Below, piece after piece: positions 1-8,196 of a DNA stretch of 64,000 nucleotides. The position numbers and the translations under genes are program-made. Origin of the DNA: Phytoactinopolyspora halotolerans (GTDB lineage: Bacteria > Actinomycetota > Actinomycetes > Jiangellales > Jiangellaceae); the NCBI RefSeq assembly GCF_010550675.1, contig NZ_JAAGOA010000018.1, positions 1 to 64,000 of the forward strand, in the 5' to 3' direction. The notes under the pieces are model-generated. The model was not told the DNA's origin. It saw nothing but the letters and a program-made list of their open reading frames with translations, and did not search any database. Position 1 is the first letter of the stretch; the number at the start of each line of letters is the position of its first letter.

Positions 1-667
1 GCCCGACGACGAGCTCGATGTATTCGGACCGTCGACGGGTCAACGCCGGCGTGGTCCACATCTCGGCGGCGGCTTCGCTGCCGATCTCCGGGCTGTCGCG
101 GTATTCCGGCGGCACGACATGCGCGCCCAGAAACGTCGTTTCGGCGGTCAGCGTCGTAGCGATCCGCAGCAGGCGGGCCTCGTCGTCGACGGACAGGCCG
201 TAGCCGCTCTTGATCTCCACCGTTGTCGTACCCTGACGGCGCATCTCCGACAGCAGCCGGTACCCGTGCGCGGTGAGTGTGGCGTCGTCGGCCGCACGGG
301 TGGCGGCCACCGTGGTCGCGATGCCACCACCGTCGTATCGCGCCCCCGCCATTCTGGCCTCGTACTCGTAGGCCCGGTCGCCGCCGAACAGGATGTGCGT
401 GTGCGAGTCGACGAACCCGGGGACCACCGCACGTCCCTCCACGTCGATCTGATGGTCCGCATCAGGCGCGGCGTGCTCCGGACCGGTCCACAGCACGGCG
501 TCGTCATCGACGACGATCGCCGCCCGCTCGATGATCCCCAGCGCCGGCACGAAACCGCGGCGGGTGACGGTGCGGCCGGCGTGGCCGGCGCCGGGCCGGG
601 GCGCTTCTCTGGCCGGGTCCATCGTCACCAGCTCGCCGATCCCGGTGACCAGGGTGGTGGTGCTCAC
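1..667 (-). CDS. hutI: Imidazolonepropionase, N-terminal part (runs off window)
   Basis: Converts 4-imidazolone-5-propionate to N-formimino-L-glutamate, the third step of histidine breakdown, in the cytoplasm. Reading the minus strand from the GTG at 667 gives [18 protein letters not shown] and later [20 protein letters not shown], the amidohydrolase metal-binding HxH motif (S-H-T-H) typical of HutI. The 3' end lies outside the window, so only about 222 codons are visible. The GTG overlaps the TGA of hutF (GTGA), and a GGGAG Shine-Dalgarno sits 7 nt upstream, which favours this start. It is the last visible gene of the hutU-amidohydrolase-hutF-hutI operon. Confidence 0.93.
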   Translation of the reverse strand, partial: MSTTTLVTGIGELVTMDPAREAPRPGAGHAGRTVTRRGFVPALGIIERAAIVVDDDAVLWTGPEHAAPDADHQIDVEGRAVVPGFVDSHTHILFGGDRAYEYEARMAGARYDGGGIATTVAATRAADDATLTAHGYRLLSEMRRQGTTTVEIKSGYGLSVDDEARLLRIATTLTAETTFLGAHVVPPEYRDSPEIGSEAAAEMWTTPALTRRRSEYIELVVG

Positions 668-2154
668 CGTTGCGCTCCCTTGCCTCCGCATACGTGATCA
701 TCGACGGTGGTGCCGGTCAATGGTAGGGCCGGCGATTGATGATCGTGGGGTAGTAGCCGGTGCTCGCCGCCGTCGACGACGATACGGCCGCCGACGACGA
801 CCGTCGCGACGTCGGCGGAGCTCGCCGTCAGTACCAGCTGTGCCGGATCGGCGCCGGCGGTGCGGACGGTATCCGTGCGTACCGCCACCAGGTCGGCAGC
901 GGCTCCGACAGCGATCCGCCCGTTCGCCGGCCACCCGAGTGCCGTGTGCCCGCGCGCGGTCAGCGTCGCCACCAGCTCGGCCGGCGAGAACCGGCCGCGC
1001 CGACCGGTGGCCAGCCGCTCGTGCATCTCCAGCAGCCGCGCCTCGGTCAGCAGGTCGATCACGGCGTGCTGGTCGCTGCCGAGGCAGACCGTCGAGCCGG
1101 CGGCGTCCAGCGCTCCCATCGGAGAGATGCCGTCGGCCAGGTCCTGCTCGGTGGTCGGGCAGGCGCATACCGCGGTGCCGGTGGAGCCCAGCAGCTGGAT
1201 GTCCTCCTCGCTGAGGTGGGTGGCGTGCACCGCCGTGGTCCCGGGACCGAGCGCCCCGGCGTCGGCGAGCACCCTGGCCGGGGTGCGGCCGTATTCGGCC
1301 AGGCAAGCGTCGTTCTCGGCGGGTTGCTCGGACAGGTGGACGTGCAACGGTGCGTGCGCCGATTCCGACCACGCCGCGACGGTGCCGATCGCCGTCTCCG
1401 GGACGGCTCGCACGGAATGGACGGCCGCTCCCACCAGCACGTCCGGGGTGGTGCCGCGATGGTGCCGGGCGGGCTGATCGTCCACGGTGCCCATTGGCGC
1501 GGCGACGACGTCCTTGAGTCGTTGCACCCGTTCCGCCCACCGTTCGGCCGTGCCGTCGCCGAAACGTCGCTGCGGCCCCGCCAGCGGGGTTCGGATCCCG
1601 CCCTGCAGGTAACACGTATCCACCAGGGTCAGCCGGATGCCGGCGTCGGCGGCAGCCTGGATCAGGGCCAGCCCCATCTCGTTCGGATCGGCATACGGCG
1701 AGCCGTCCGGCGCGTGGTGCAGGTAGTGGAACTCGCCGACGACGGTCGCCCCGGCCAGCACCATCTCCCGGTACACCGTGCGGGCCAGGCGGTGGTAACT
1801 CTCCGGCGTCAGTCCCTGCGCGACCGTGTACATGCTGTCCCGCCAGGTCCAGAAGGTGCCGCCGTCGCCGTGCGTCCGTCCGCGCAACGCCCGGTGGAAC
1901 GCGTGCGAGTGCGCGTTGGCGAAGCCGGGAAAGACCACACCCGGCAGCCGAACGTCGGCCGGCTCGGGGCCGACGCCGGTGCGGACCGCTGTGATCGCCC
2001 CGCCGCTTGTTTCGATCCGCACGCGTTCGGCGAGCTCGAGGCCGCTGCCCCGGCTGCCTCGGCTGTGCTGGTTGCGCTGCTCGCCGTGGCTGCCCGAGCC
2101 GCTCGCGGCGCTCACCCATGCCCGTTCCGCCCAGAACGTCATCGCCGCGTTCAC
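664..2154 (-). CDS. hutF: Formimidoylglutamate deiminase
   Basis: Deaminates N-formimino-L-glutamate to N-formyl-L-glutamate plus ammonia (amidohydrolase superfamily, zinc enzyme, cytoplasmic). Visible signatures: [14 protein letters not shown] (metal site), [32 protein letters not shown] and [12 protein letters not shown]. About 496 aa with a GTG start at 2154, whose TGA overlap with the upstream gene and GGAG 8 nt upstream favour it; ATG at 2142 is the alternative. The last 25 or so codons (from HDHQSP onward) are encoded by a palindromic element at 691-750 and look foreign to the family, so the normal C-terminus probably ended near HRLLP. Its product needs a deformylase, which the neighbouring M20 gene may supply. 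Confidence 0.92.
   Translation of the reverse strand: MNAAMTFWAERAWVSAASGSGSHGEQRNQHSRGSRGSGLELAERVRIETSGGAITAVRTGVGPEPADVRLPGVVFPGFANAHSHAFHRALRGRTHGDGGTFWTWRDSMYTVAQGLTPESYHRLARTVYREMVLAGATVVGEFHYLHHAPDGSPYADPNEMGLALIQAAADAGIRLTLVDTCYLQGGIRTPLAGPQRRFGDGTAERWAERVQRLKDVVAAPMGTVDDQPARHHRGTTPDVLVGAAVHSVRAVPETAIGTVAAWSESAHAPLHVHLSEQPAENDACLAEYGRTPARVLADAGALGPGTTAVHATHLSEEDIQLLGSTGTAVCACPTTEQDLADGISPMGALDAAGSTVCLGSDQHAVIDLLTEARLLEMHERLATGRRGRFSPAELVATLTARGHTALGWPANGRIAVGAAADLVAVRTDTVRTAGADPAQLVLTASSADVATVVVGGRIVVDGGEHRLLPHDHQSPALPLTGTTVDDHVCGGKGAQR
691..750. repeat. Palindromic element, family C, copy 1 (hutF 3' end)
   Basis: Imperfect inverted repeat of about 60 nt with GATCATC arms near both ends; the minus strand begins CCCCACGATCATCAA. 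The centre shares TGACCGG with the copies at 3315, 53698 and 55112. Here the centre reads CCATTGACCGG instead of CCATGACCGG, so it offers no ATG start, and hutF reads straight through it. Confidence 0.75.
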
Positions 2155-3344
2155 GCGACCAACTCCGCCAGGCACCGCGTGAGGGCCTCCACACCGGCGA
2201 GGCAGTCGGCGCGCTCAGCGTGTTCGTCAGGGGAGTGCGAGACCCCGGTCGGATTGCGGACGAACAGCATGGCGGCCGGGATCCCTGCCGCGCTCAGGAT
2301 CCCCGCATCGTGACCGGCTCCAGTGGAGAGCACCGGGGCGTCCAGGGTGCGGCTCAATTGTGCGACGAGCGCCTCGTCGAAGACCGTCACCGGCGTCCAG
2401 GACTCATTCGTCGATGTGAACTCCGCCAGCCCGGCCAGGACCCGCTCGACCCGCTCCGTTTCGGCGGCACGGCAGTCGACCCATGCGGTGACGTGCGACG
2501 GGATCGCGTTGACGCCGTTGGGTTCGATCTTCACCTTGCCGACGGTGGCCAGCGCATCGTGTCGCGCCGCACCCGCTCGGGCGCCTTCGATGAGTGCAGC
2601 GAGCCGGAGCATCGGGTCATCCCGGTCGGCCAGCGCCGTCGTTCCCGCGTGATCGGCGCGTCCGGCCAGCTCGACGCGCCAGCGCCCGTGCGGCCAGATC
2701 ATGTTCCCGACGGCGACCGGCCAGTCCAGGTCGGCGAGGCCCCGGCCCTGCTCGATGTGGAGCTCCAGGAACGTGCCGACGCGTCGCACGGTCTTCGGGT
2801 CGGGACCGATCAGCTCCGCGTCGTACCCGCTCTGGCGGACCGCATCGCTCAAGCTGGTGCCGTCGTCGTCGGTCAATCCCCGCGCTCGGTCGGCCGGCAG
2901 TGCCCCGGTGATGATGCGTGAGCCGGCGCAGGCGACGCCGAACCGGGCACCCTCCTCGTCGGCGAAGCAGGCGACGCCGATGGGACGGGACGGCCGGACA
3001 CCGCGGGCGCGCAGTGCGTCCACGGCCAGGAACGCCGAGACGACGCCCAGCGGCCCGTCGTACGCGCCGCCGCTGGGCACGGAATCCAGGTGGCTGCCGG
3101 TGACGACGCCGGGTCCGTCGGTGTCGGGATCACCCCACCACGCCCACTGGTTCCCGGCGCGATCGACGACGGTGCTCAGCCCGCGACGCCCGGCCTCCGC
3201 GACGAACCACTCCCGCAGCGTGTGGTCCGCCCGCGTCCAGGCGAACCGCCGGTACCCGCCGCCCGGTTCCCGCCCGACCGGTGCGAGGTCCGCCCACATC
3301 CGATCGAACTCCTTCCCATGGTCATCGAGGGTTGGGCCGGTCAT
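2151..3344 (-). CDS. M20-family amidohydrolase (allantoate amidohydrolase/N-carbamoylase type), possible formylglutamate hydrolase
   Basis: Metal-dependent amidase of the hydantoinase/carbamoylase group, 397 aa. Metal and substrate motifs are present in order: [36 protein letters not shown] and STGAGHDA. Homologues are usually annotated as allantoate amidohydrolase. No purine-degradation gene is nearby, whereas HutF makes N-formylglutamate and no hutG is seen, so a role as N-formyl-L-glutamate amidohydrolase is inferred; similar gene order occurs in Streptomyces hut clusters. The ATG at 3344 overlaps the hutU stop (ATGA) and lies inside a palindromic element. An alternative ATG at 3299 has AAGGAG 9 nt upstream and matches the usual family N-terminus ([10 protein letters not shown]). 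Confidence 0.88.
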   Translation of the reverse strand: MTGPTLDDHGKEFDRMWADLAPVGREPGGGYRRFAWTRADHTLREWFVAEAGRRGLSTVVDRAGNQWAWWGDPDTDGPGVVTGSHLDSVPSGGAYDGPLGVVSAFLAVDALRARGVRPSRPIGVACFADEEGARFGVACAGSRIITGALPADRARGLTDDDGTSLSDAVRQSGYDAELIGPDPKTVRRVGTFLELHIEQGRGLADLDWPVAVGNMIWPHGRWRVELAGRADHAGTTALADRDDPMLRLAALIEGARAGAARHDALATVGKVKIEPNGVNAIPSHVTAWVDCRAAETERVERVLAGLAEFTSTNESWTPVTVFDEALVAQLSRTLDAPVLSTGAGHDAGILSAAGIPAAMLFVRNPTGVSHSPDEHAERADCLAGVEALTRCLAELVA

Positions 3345-3373
3345 GGCGCGTCCCGCCGTTGATGATCATGGGG
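3315..3373. repeat. Palindromic element, family C, copy 2 (hutU/amidohydrolase junction)
   Basis: On the minus strand it begins CCCCATGATCATCAACGG and ends CTCGATGACCATGGG, with CGCGCCATGACCGGCCC in the centre. It is clearly related to the copy at 55112-55172 in the pca operon. It encodes the hutU C-terminus (HDHQRRDAP, stop) and the [11 protein letters not shown]-terminus of the next gene. Confidence 0.88.
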
Positions 3374-5047
3374 AGCGTCGGCGGGGACCGGGATGGGCAG
3401 GCCGCGATCGCGGGCCACGACGGCGGCGGGGCCGTAGCCCGCGTCGACGTGGCGGAGCACGCCGGTTGCCGGGTCGTTGGTCAGCACTCGCTCCAGCTTG
3501 GCCGTCGCCAGGTCGGTACCGTCGGCGACGGTGACCTGGCCGGCGTGGATGGAGCGCCCCATGCCGACTCCGCCGCCATGGTGGATGGACACCCATGACG
3601 CGCCGGACGCGGTATTGACCAGCGCGTTCAGCAACGGCCAGTCGGCGATCGCGTCGGAGCCGTCGGCCATGCCCTCGGTCTCCCGGTACGGCGACGCGAC
3701 CGAACCGGCGTCGAGGTGGTCCCGGCCGATGACGATCGGGGCGCGGATCCGGCCGTCGGCGACCAGCTCGTTGAACCGCATCCCGGCCAGGTGCCGCTCG
3801 CCGTAACCGAGCCAGCAGATCCGCGCCGGGAGCCCCTGGAACGCGACCTTCTCCTGGGCGGCGCGGATCCAGCGGTGCAGGTGATCGTCGTCGAACAGGT
3901 CCAGGACCGCCTCATCGGTGACGGCGATATCCTGCGGGTCGCCGGAGAGCGCGGCCCACCGGAACGGGCCCTTGCCTTCACAGAACAGCGGCCTGATGTA
4001 GGCGGGCACGAAGCCGGGAAACGCGAATGCGCGCGCGAAGCCGCCCTGCCGGGCCTCATCCCGGATCGAGTTGCCGTAATCGAACACCTCGGCCCCGGCG
4101 TCGAGGAAGCCCACCATCGCCTCGACGTGCCGGGCCATCGAGGCCCGGGCGCGTTCGGTGAACTCGGCCGGCTTGGCCGCCGCCAGCTCGTGCCACTCCT
4201 CGACCGAGACCCCTTCCGGGAGATAGCTCAGCGGATCGTGCGCCGATGTCTGGTCGGTGACGACGTCGACCGCGACGCCGCGCCGCAGCAGCTCCGGCAG
4301 CACGGTGGCGCAGTTGCCGACCAGACCGACGGAGAGTGCCCGCCGGTCGAATCTCGCCTGCTCGGCCTGGTGCACGGCGTCGTCGAGGTCGGCGGTGTAG
4401 GTGTCCAGGTAGCGCTGGTCCACCCGGCGCGCCAGCCGGGTCTCGTCCACGTCGACGACGATGCAGGCGCCGCCGTTGAGCGTGACCGCCAGCGGCTGCG
4501 CTCCGCCCATGCCTCCGCAACCCCCGGTCACCGTGAGCGTGCCGCTCAGGCTGCCGTCGAACCGTTTGGCGGCGACGGCGGCGAACGTCTCGTAGGTGCC
4601 CTGCAGGATGCCCTGGGTGCCGATGTAGATCCAGGAGCCGGCCGTCATCTGCCCGTACATGGTCAGGCCGAGCTGCTCCAGCCGGCGGAACTCCGGCCAG
4701 TTGGCCCAGTCGCCCACCAGGTTGGAATTGGCGATGAGTACGCGTGGCGCCCACTCGTGTGTGCGCAGTACGCCGACCGGCTTGCCGGACTGGACCAGCA
4801 GCGTCTCGTCTCCGGCCAGGTCGGTAAGCGTGCGCACGATCGCGTCGTAGCTGGCCCAGTCCCGGGCCGCTCTTCCGGTGCCGCCGTAGACGACGAGGTC
4901 GTCCGGGCGCTCGGCCACCTCCGGGTCGAGGTTGTTCATCAGCATCCGCAGTGGTGCCTCGGTCTGCCAGCTGCGGGCCGTGAGATCGGTACCGCGTGGC
5001 GCGCGGATCGGACGGCGGCCGCCGCGGTCGGACGGTTCAGGTGTCAT
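3341..5047 (-). CDS. hutU: Urocanate hydratase
   Basis: Hydrates urocanate to 4-imidazolone-5-propionate, the second step of histidine catabolism, using tightly bound NAD+. 568 aa, the usual length. The NAD-binding glycine-rich stretch [10 protein letters not shown] is near residues 176-185. The urocanase signature [16 protein letters not shown] holds the active-site Cys at about residue 411. ATG at 5047 is chosen because GGAGGAG stands 7 nt upstream and the family N-terminus starts here; a longer ORF to 5116 adds only low-complexity residues. The tail HDHQRRDAP comes from the palindromic element that also carries the next gene's start. Confidence 0.96.
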   Translation of the reverse strand: MTPEPSDRGGRRPIRAPRGTDLTARSWQTEAPLRMLMNNLDPEVAERPDDLVVYGGTGRAARDWASYDAIVRTLTDLAGDETLLVQSGKPVGVLRTHEWAPRVLIANSNLVGDWANWPEFRRLEQLGLTMYGQMTAGSWIYIGTQGILQGTYETFAAVAAKRFDGSLSGTLTVTGGCGGMGGAQPLAVTLNGGACIVVDVDETRLARRVDQRYLDTYTADLDDAVHQAEQARFDRRALSVGLVGNCATVLPELLRRGVAVDVVTDQTSAHDPLSYLPEGVSVEEWHELAAAKPAEFTERARASMARHVEAMVGFLDAGAEVFDYGNSIRDEARQGGFARAFAFPGFVPAYIRPLFCEGKGPFRWAALSGDPQDIAVTDEAVLDLFDDDHLHRWIRAAQEKVAFQGLPARICWLGYGERHLAGMRFNELVADGRIRAPIVIGRDHLDAGSVASPYRETEGMADGSDAIADWPLLNALVNTASGASWVSIHHGGGVGMGRSIHAGQVTVADGTDLATAKLERVLTNDPATGVLRHVDAGYGPAAVVARDRGLPIPVPADAPHDHQRRDAP

Positions 5048-5197
5048 CGCAGAGCTCCTCCGGGCAGATGGGGATCGCTTGTGCGGTTGGGGCGGGCGGG
5101 GCTGCGCGGCCGACACCGGAGAGTTGTACCCGCCATCGCGTGCACGATCCTCCGTGTTTCGTCGTCGTCGGGATGTTGTGTGGATCCATGGACGGCC

Positions 5198-6766
5198 CTA
5201 CCGCAGCTGACCGGCGACGGACGAGGCGGCGTCGGCGAGCGCCCCGGAGCGGACCTGCTGGACGACCGATTCGATCTCTGGGGCGAGGAAACGATCCGGG
5301 CCGGGGACGCCCGGTCCGGAAGGTTGCGTGGCGCTTCCGTGGTGCCTGACGGCCTCGCAGACGGCGGCGGTGGCCGGTGCCGGCCGCAGCGGACTGCGCA
5401 GCTGTAGCGCGCGGGTGGCGGTGAGCACCTCCACCGCCAGCGCCCGCGTCAGTCCGTCCACCGCTCGGCGCAGCTTGCGTGCCGCGGCCCAGCCCATCGA
5501 GACGTGGTCCTCCTGCATCGCCGACGACGGGATCGAATCCACCGACGACGGCACGGCGAGTCGTTTCAGCTCGGAGACGATTCCGGCCGCGGTGTACTGG
5601 GCGATCATGTGGCCGGAGTCGACGCCGGGGTCGTCCGCCAGGAACGCGGGCAGTCCCTGGCTGCGGCCCATGTCCAGCATCCGGTCGGTGCGCCGTTCGG
5701 AGATGCCGGCCACGTCGGCGACGGCGATGGCGAGGAAGTCGAGCACATAACCGATCGGAGCGCCGTGGAAGTTGCCGTTCGACTCGACTCGGCCGTCGAT
5801 GGTCACCACGGGGTTGTCGATGGCGGCCGCCAGCTCGCGGTCGGCGACGTCGGCGGCATGCCGGACGGTGTCGCGGGCGGCGCCGTGGACCTGGGGTGAG
5901 CAGCGCAGCGAGTAGGCGTCCTGCACCCGGGTGCACTCGGGCGTGCGGTGACTCTCCATGATCGCGGAACCGTGCAACAAGGCGCGCAGGTTGGCAGCGG
6001 AGTCGGCCTGACCGGGGTGCGGCCGCATCGCGATGAGGTCTTCGGCGAAGGCGGCGTCCGTGCCGAGCAACGCCTCGACGCTCATGGCGGCGGCGATGTC
6101 CGCCGCGGTCAACAGGCTCTTGAGGTCGTGCAGTGCGAGAACCAGTTGGCCGAGCATGCCATCGGTGCCGTTGATGAGGGCGAGCCCCTCCTTCTCGGCC
6201 AGCGTGATCGGCGTCAGCCCGGCGTCACGCAGCGCCTGACCGGCGGCGACACGTCGGCCGTCGGCGTCGTCGACCATGCCCTCGCCCAGCAGAGCCAGCG
6301 CGCAGTGCGCGAGCGGCGCGAGATCGCCCGAGCAGCCCAGCGATCCGTACTCGTGCACCACCGGGGTGATGCCGTGGTTGAGGAGGTCGACGTAGGCGCG
6401 GGCGGTCTCCAGCCGGATTCCGGTGCGTCCGGTCGCCAGCGTGGACAGCCGCAGCAGCATCAACGCCCTGACCACCTCGCGCTCCACCTCGGGCCCGGAA
6501 CCGGCGGCGTGTGAACGGATCAAGGACAGCTGCAGCTGGGCACGGCGTTCGGCGACGATGTGACGGGTGGCGAGGGCTCCGAAGCCGGTGGAGACGCCAT
6601 AGTGCGCCGAGTCGTCGGCGGCGAGCTCCGCGATCACCGCGCGGCTGGCCTGGATGGCCGCCTCCGCATCGCTGGTCAGCGCGACGGGTGCGTCGTGCCG
6701 GGCGACGGCGACGACGTCACCGACGCCGAGCGGACCCGTGCTGAGGGAGACCGGCGAGATGTTCAT
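5198..6766 (-). CDS. hutH: Histidine ammonia-lyase
   Basis: Non-oxidatively deaminates L-histidine to urocanate and opens the pathway. 522 aa. The catalytic YGVSTGFG is near residue 56. The MIO-forming region reads GSLGCSGDLAPLAH (Cys145-Ser146-Gly147), a Cys-Ser-Gly triad rather than the commoner Ala-Ser-Gly; the PROSITE HAL/PAL pattern allows Cys there. The start at 6766 (MNISPV) fits the family; ATG 6790 (MPERCNGH) is an in-frame alternative and neither has an ideal Shine-Dalgarno. It is separated from hutU by 150 nt and divergent from an IclR regulator across an operator-bearing gap. Confidence 0.95.
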   Translation of the reverse strand: MNISPVSLSTGPLGVGDVVAVARHDAPVALTSDAEAAIQASRAVIAELAADDSAHYGVSTGFGALATRHIVAERRAQLQLSLIRSHAAGSGPEVEREVVRALMLLRLSTLATGRTGIRLETARAYVDLLNHGITPVVHEYGSLGCSGDLAPLAHCALALLGEGMVDDADGRRVAAGQALRDAGLTPITLAEKEGLALINGTDGMLGQLVLALHDLKSLLTAADIAAAMSVEALLGTDAAFAEDLIAMRPHPGQADSAANLRALLHGSAIMESHRTPECTRVQDAYSLRCSPQVHGAARDTVRHAADVADRELAAAIDNPVVTIDGRVESNGNFHGAPIGYVLDFLAIAVADVAGISERRTDRMLDMGRSQGLPAFLADDPGVDSGHMIAQYTAAGIVSELKRLAVPSSVDSIPSSAMQEDHVSMGWAAARKLRRAVDGLTRALAVEVLTATRALQLRSPLRPAPATAAVCEAVRHHGSATQPSGPGVPGPDRFLAPEIESVVQQVRSGALADAASSVAGQLR

Positions 6767-6807
6767 ATGGCCATTGCATCGCTCGGGCATCTCCGGTGGA
6801 ACGAGAT

Positions 6808-6837
6808 TGTCTGAGATAATGTCTGGTATCTCAGACA
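6808..6837. promoter_or_regulatory. Candidate hut operator (11-bp perfect inverted repeat)
   Basis: TGTCTGAGATA (6808-6818), an 8-nt spacer, then TATCTCAGACA (6827-6837). It lies between divergent hutH and the IclR gene, about 42 nt from the hutH start and 63 nt from the iclR start. Size and position suit a site bound by the adjacent IclR protein; this is inference from position and symmetry. Confidence 0.7.
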
Positions 6838-6899
6838 GCTGGCGACGCCGGTCGGCCGGCGGACGGCCGCGTGGCATGTGACGAGGATGGCGTGCAGAG

Positions 6900-7709
6900 A
6901 TGGGAGAGAGCAGTCGGGTCCCGGCGCTCCGGCACGGCGTCGGGATCCTCCGGCATCTCGCGCGGCAGGGTGGTCCGGCGACGGCCGCCTCCATCGCGGG
7001 AGAGCTCGGCCTGCCTCGGTCGACCGTCTACCACCTGCTGAACGAGCTGGAGCGGGAGGGCTTGGTGGTCCATCTGCCCGAGGAGCGCCGCTATGGGCTG
7101 GGCATCGGTGTCTTCGAACTGGGCACCGCGTACAGCCGGCACGCGCCGCTGGCTCGGCTCGCGCGTCCGTTGCTGCACAGCCTGGTGGATGAGGTGGGAC
7201 ATGGGGCGCATCTTGCGGTATTGCACGGGCGGGAGGTGCTGTACCTGTTGGAGGAACGGGCGCCCGGCAGCCCGTCACTGGTGACCGACGTCGGTGTGCG
7301 GCTACCCGCCCATCTCACGGCAAGCGGCCGGGCCATGCTGGCCGGGCTACCGGCGGCACAGGTTCGTGCCCTGTTCCCGGACGCGTCGGCGTTCACCGAC
7401 CGGCACGGCGCGGGGCCACAACGGTTGTCGGAGCTGCGGGCGGTGTTAGCGGACGTGCGGCAGCGCGGCTACGCGACCGAGGACGGCGAGGTCACGCCAG
7501 GATTCGCCTCCGTCAGTGTGGCTGCGCGAGATCACACGGGTTATCCGGTCGCGGCCATGGCGGTGACATTCGACCGTAATGCTGTCGACGAGCGCGACTG
7601 GCGCGCGCTGGCCGCTCAGATCGACCCCGTCGCCGCCGAGTTGACCCGGCGGATCGGCGGCCCGGATGCCGTGGTTCCGCAGTTCGAAAGGCGTACGCCA
7701 CGGCCCTGA
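6900..7709 (+). CDS. IclR-family transcriptional regulator, probable hut regulator
   Basis: 269 aa with the two-domain IclR layout. The N-terminal winged helix-turn-helix (about residues 9-65) contains ATAASIAGELGLPRSTVYHL. The C-terminal effector domain (about 80-255) contains PAHLTASGRAMLAG and GYATEDGEVTPGFASVSV, typical of this family. It is divergent from hutH, with an 11-bp inverted repeat between, so it probably senses histidine or urocanate and controls hut genes. The ligand is not readable from sequence. No ideal Shine-Dalgarno precedes the ATG at 6900. Confidence 0.9.
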   Translation: MGESSRVPALRHGVGILRHLARQGGPATAASIAGELGLPRSTVYHLLNELEREGLVVHLPEERRYGLGIGVFELGTAYSRHAPLARLARPLLHSLVDEVGHGAHLAVLHGREVLYLLEERAPGSPSLVTDVGVRLPAHLTASGRAMLAGLPAAQVRALFPDASAFTDRHGAGPQRLSELRAVLADVRQRGYATEDGEVTPGFASVSVAARDHTGYPVAAMAVTFDRNAVDERDWRALAAQIDPVAAELTRRIGGPDAVVPQFERRTPRP

Positions 7710-7843
7710 ACGGGGTCGGATTCGTGGTGGACATGGACGGTGTGATCAGTTCGAAGCGCCATATTGCGGACGGGAGGCGATCACGTCAGGTACTCGAGCT
7801 GTCCGCGTGATCCAGGCATGGACGTGCGGGCTCTGCTGAACGC

Positions 7844-8116
7844 ATGGTCCGCGACTACATCGCAAGCGTTTACGACCTCGACGGGGTGACCGACGACGTC
7901 GTGATCGTGCCTGAACTCGGCAGTCTCGGCGCGCGCGCTGCGTCGGCGAGGAAACGTGTGGCGGAGGTCGAGAAGGCCAGGCGGGAGGCGGCGCGTGAAG
8001 CTCGCGAGGTCGCTCGCCAACTTCGTGCGAACGGTTTGTCACTATCTGACACCGCTGCCGTGCTTGGCGTCTCTCGCGGGCGTGTCTCACAGTTGGTGAA
8101 CTCGCGCGCGTCCTAG
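7844..8116 (+). CDS. HicB-like HTH protein, possibly N-terminally truncated
   Basis: 90 aa. The C-terminal half is a charged helix rich in Arg/Glu/Ala followed by a helix-turn-helix, LSLSDTAAVLGVSRGRVSQL (about residues 65-85). This matches a common actinobacterial HicB-type/antitoxin-like family whose N-terminal beta domain normally precedes MVRDYIAS. Upstream in the same frame, codons resembling that N-terminal domain (ending SAERMVRDY) are cut by a TGA at 7808-7810, and no Shine-Dalgarno precedes the ATG. It is either a decayed gene or one that now starts internally. No toxin partner is visible. Confidence 0.5.
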   Translation: MVRDYIASVYDLDGVTDDVVIVPELGSLGARAASARKRVAEVEKARREAAREAREVARQLRANGLSLSDTAAVLGVSRGRVSQLVNSRAS

Positions 8117-8196
8117 TGCCCCAGGAGCCCGGTCTGGAACCAGGTTCCACGGGGACACTAAACCATTGAGTCTGGCGTGCTGCCGGCCGATGGTGG

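Noticed and set aside
760-2313. 517-codon plus-strand ORF over hutF
   Set aside because: High-GC antisense frame; hutF motifs on the minus strand are unambiguous.
3716-5407. 563-codon plus-strand ORF over hutU/hutH ends
   Set aside because: Antisense shadow with no recognisable protein features.
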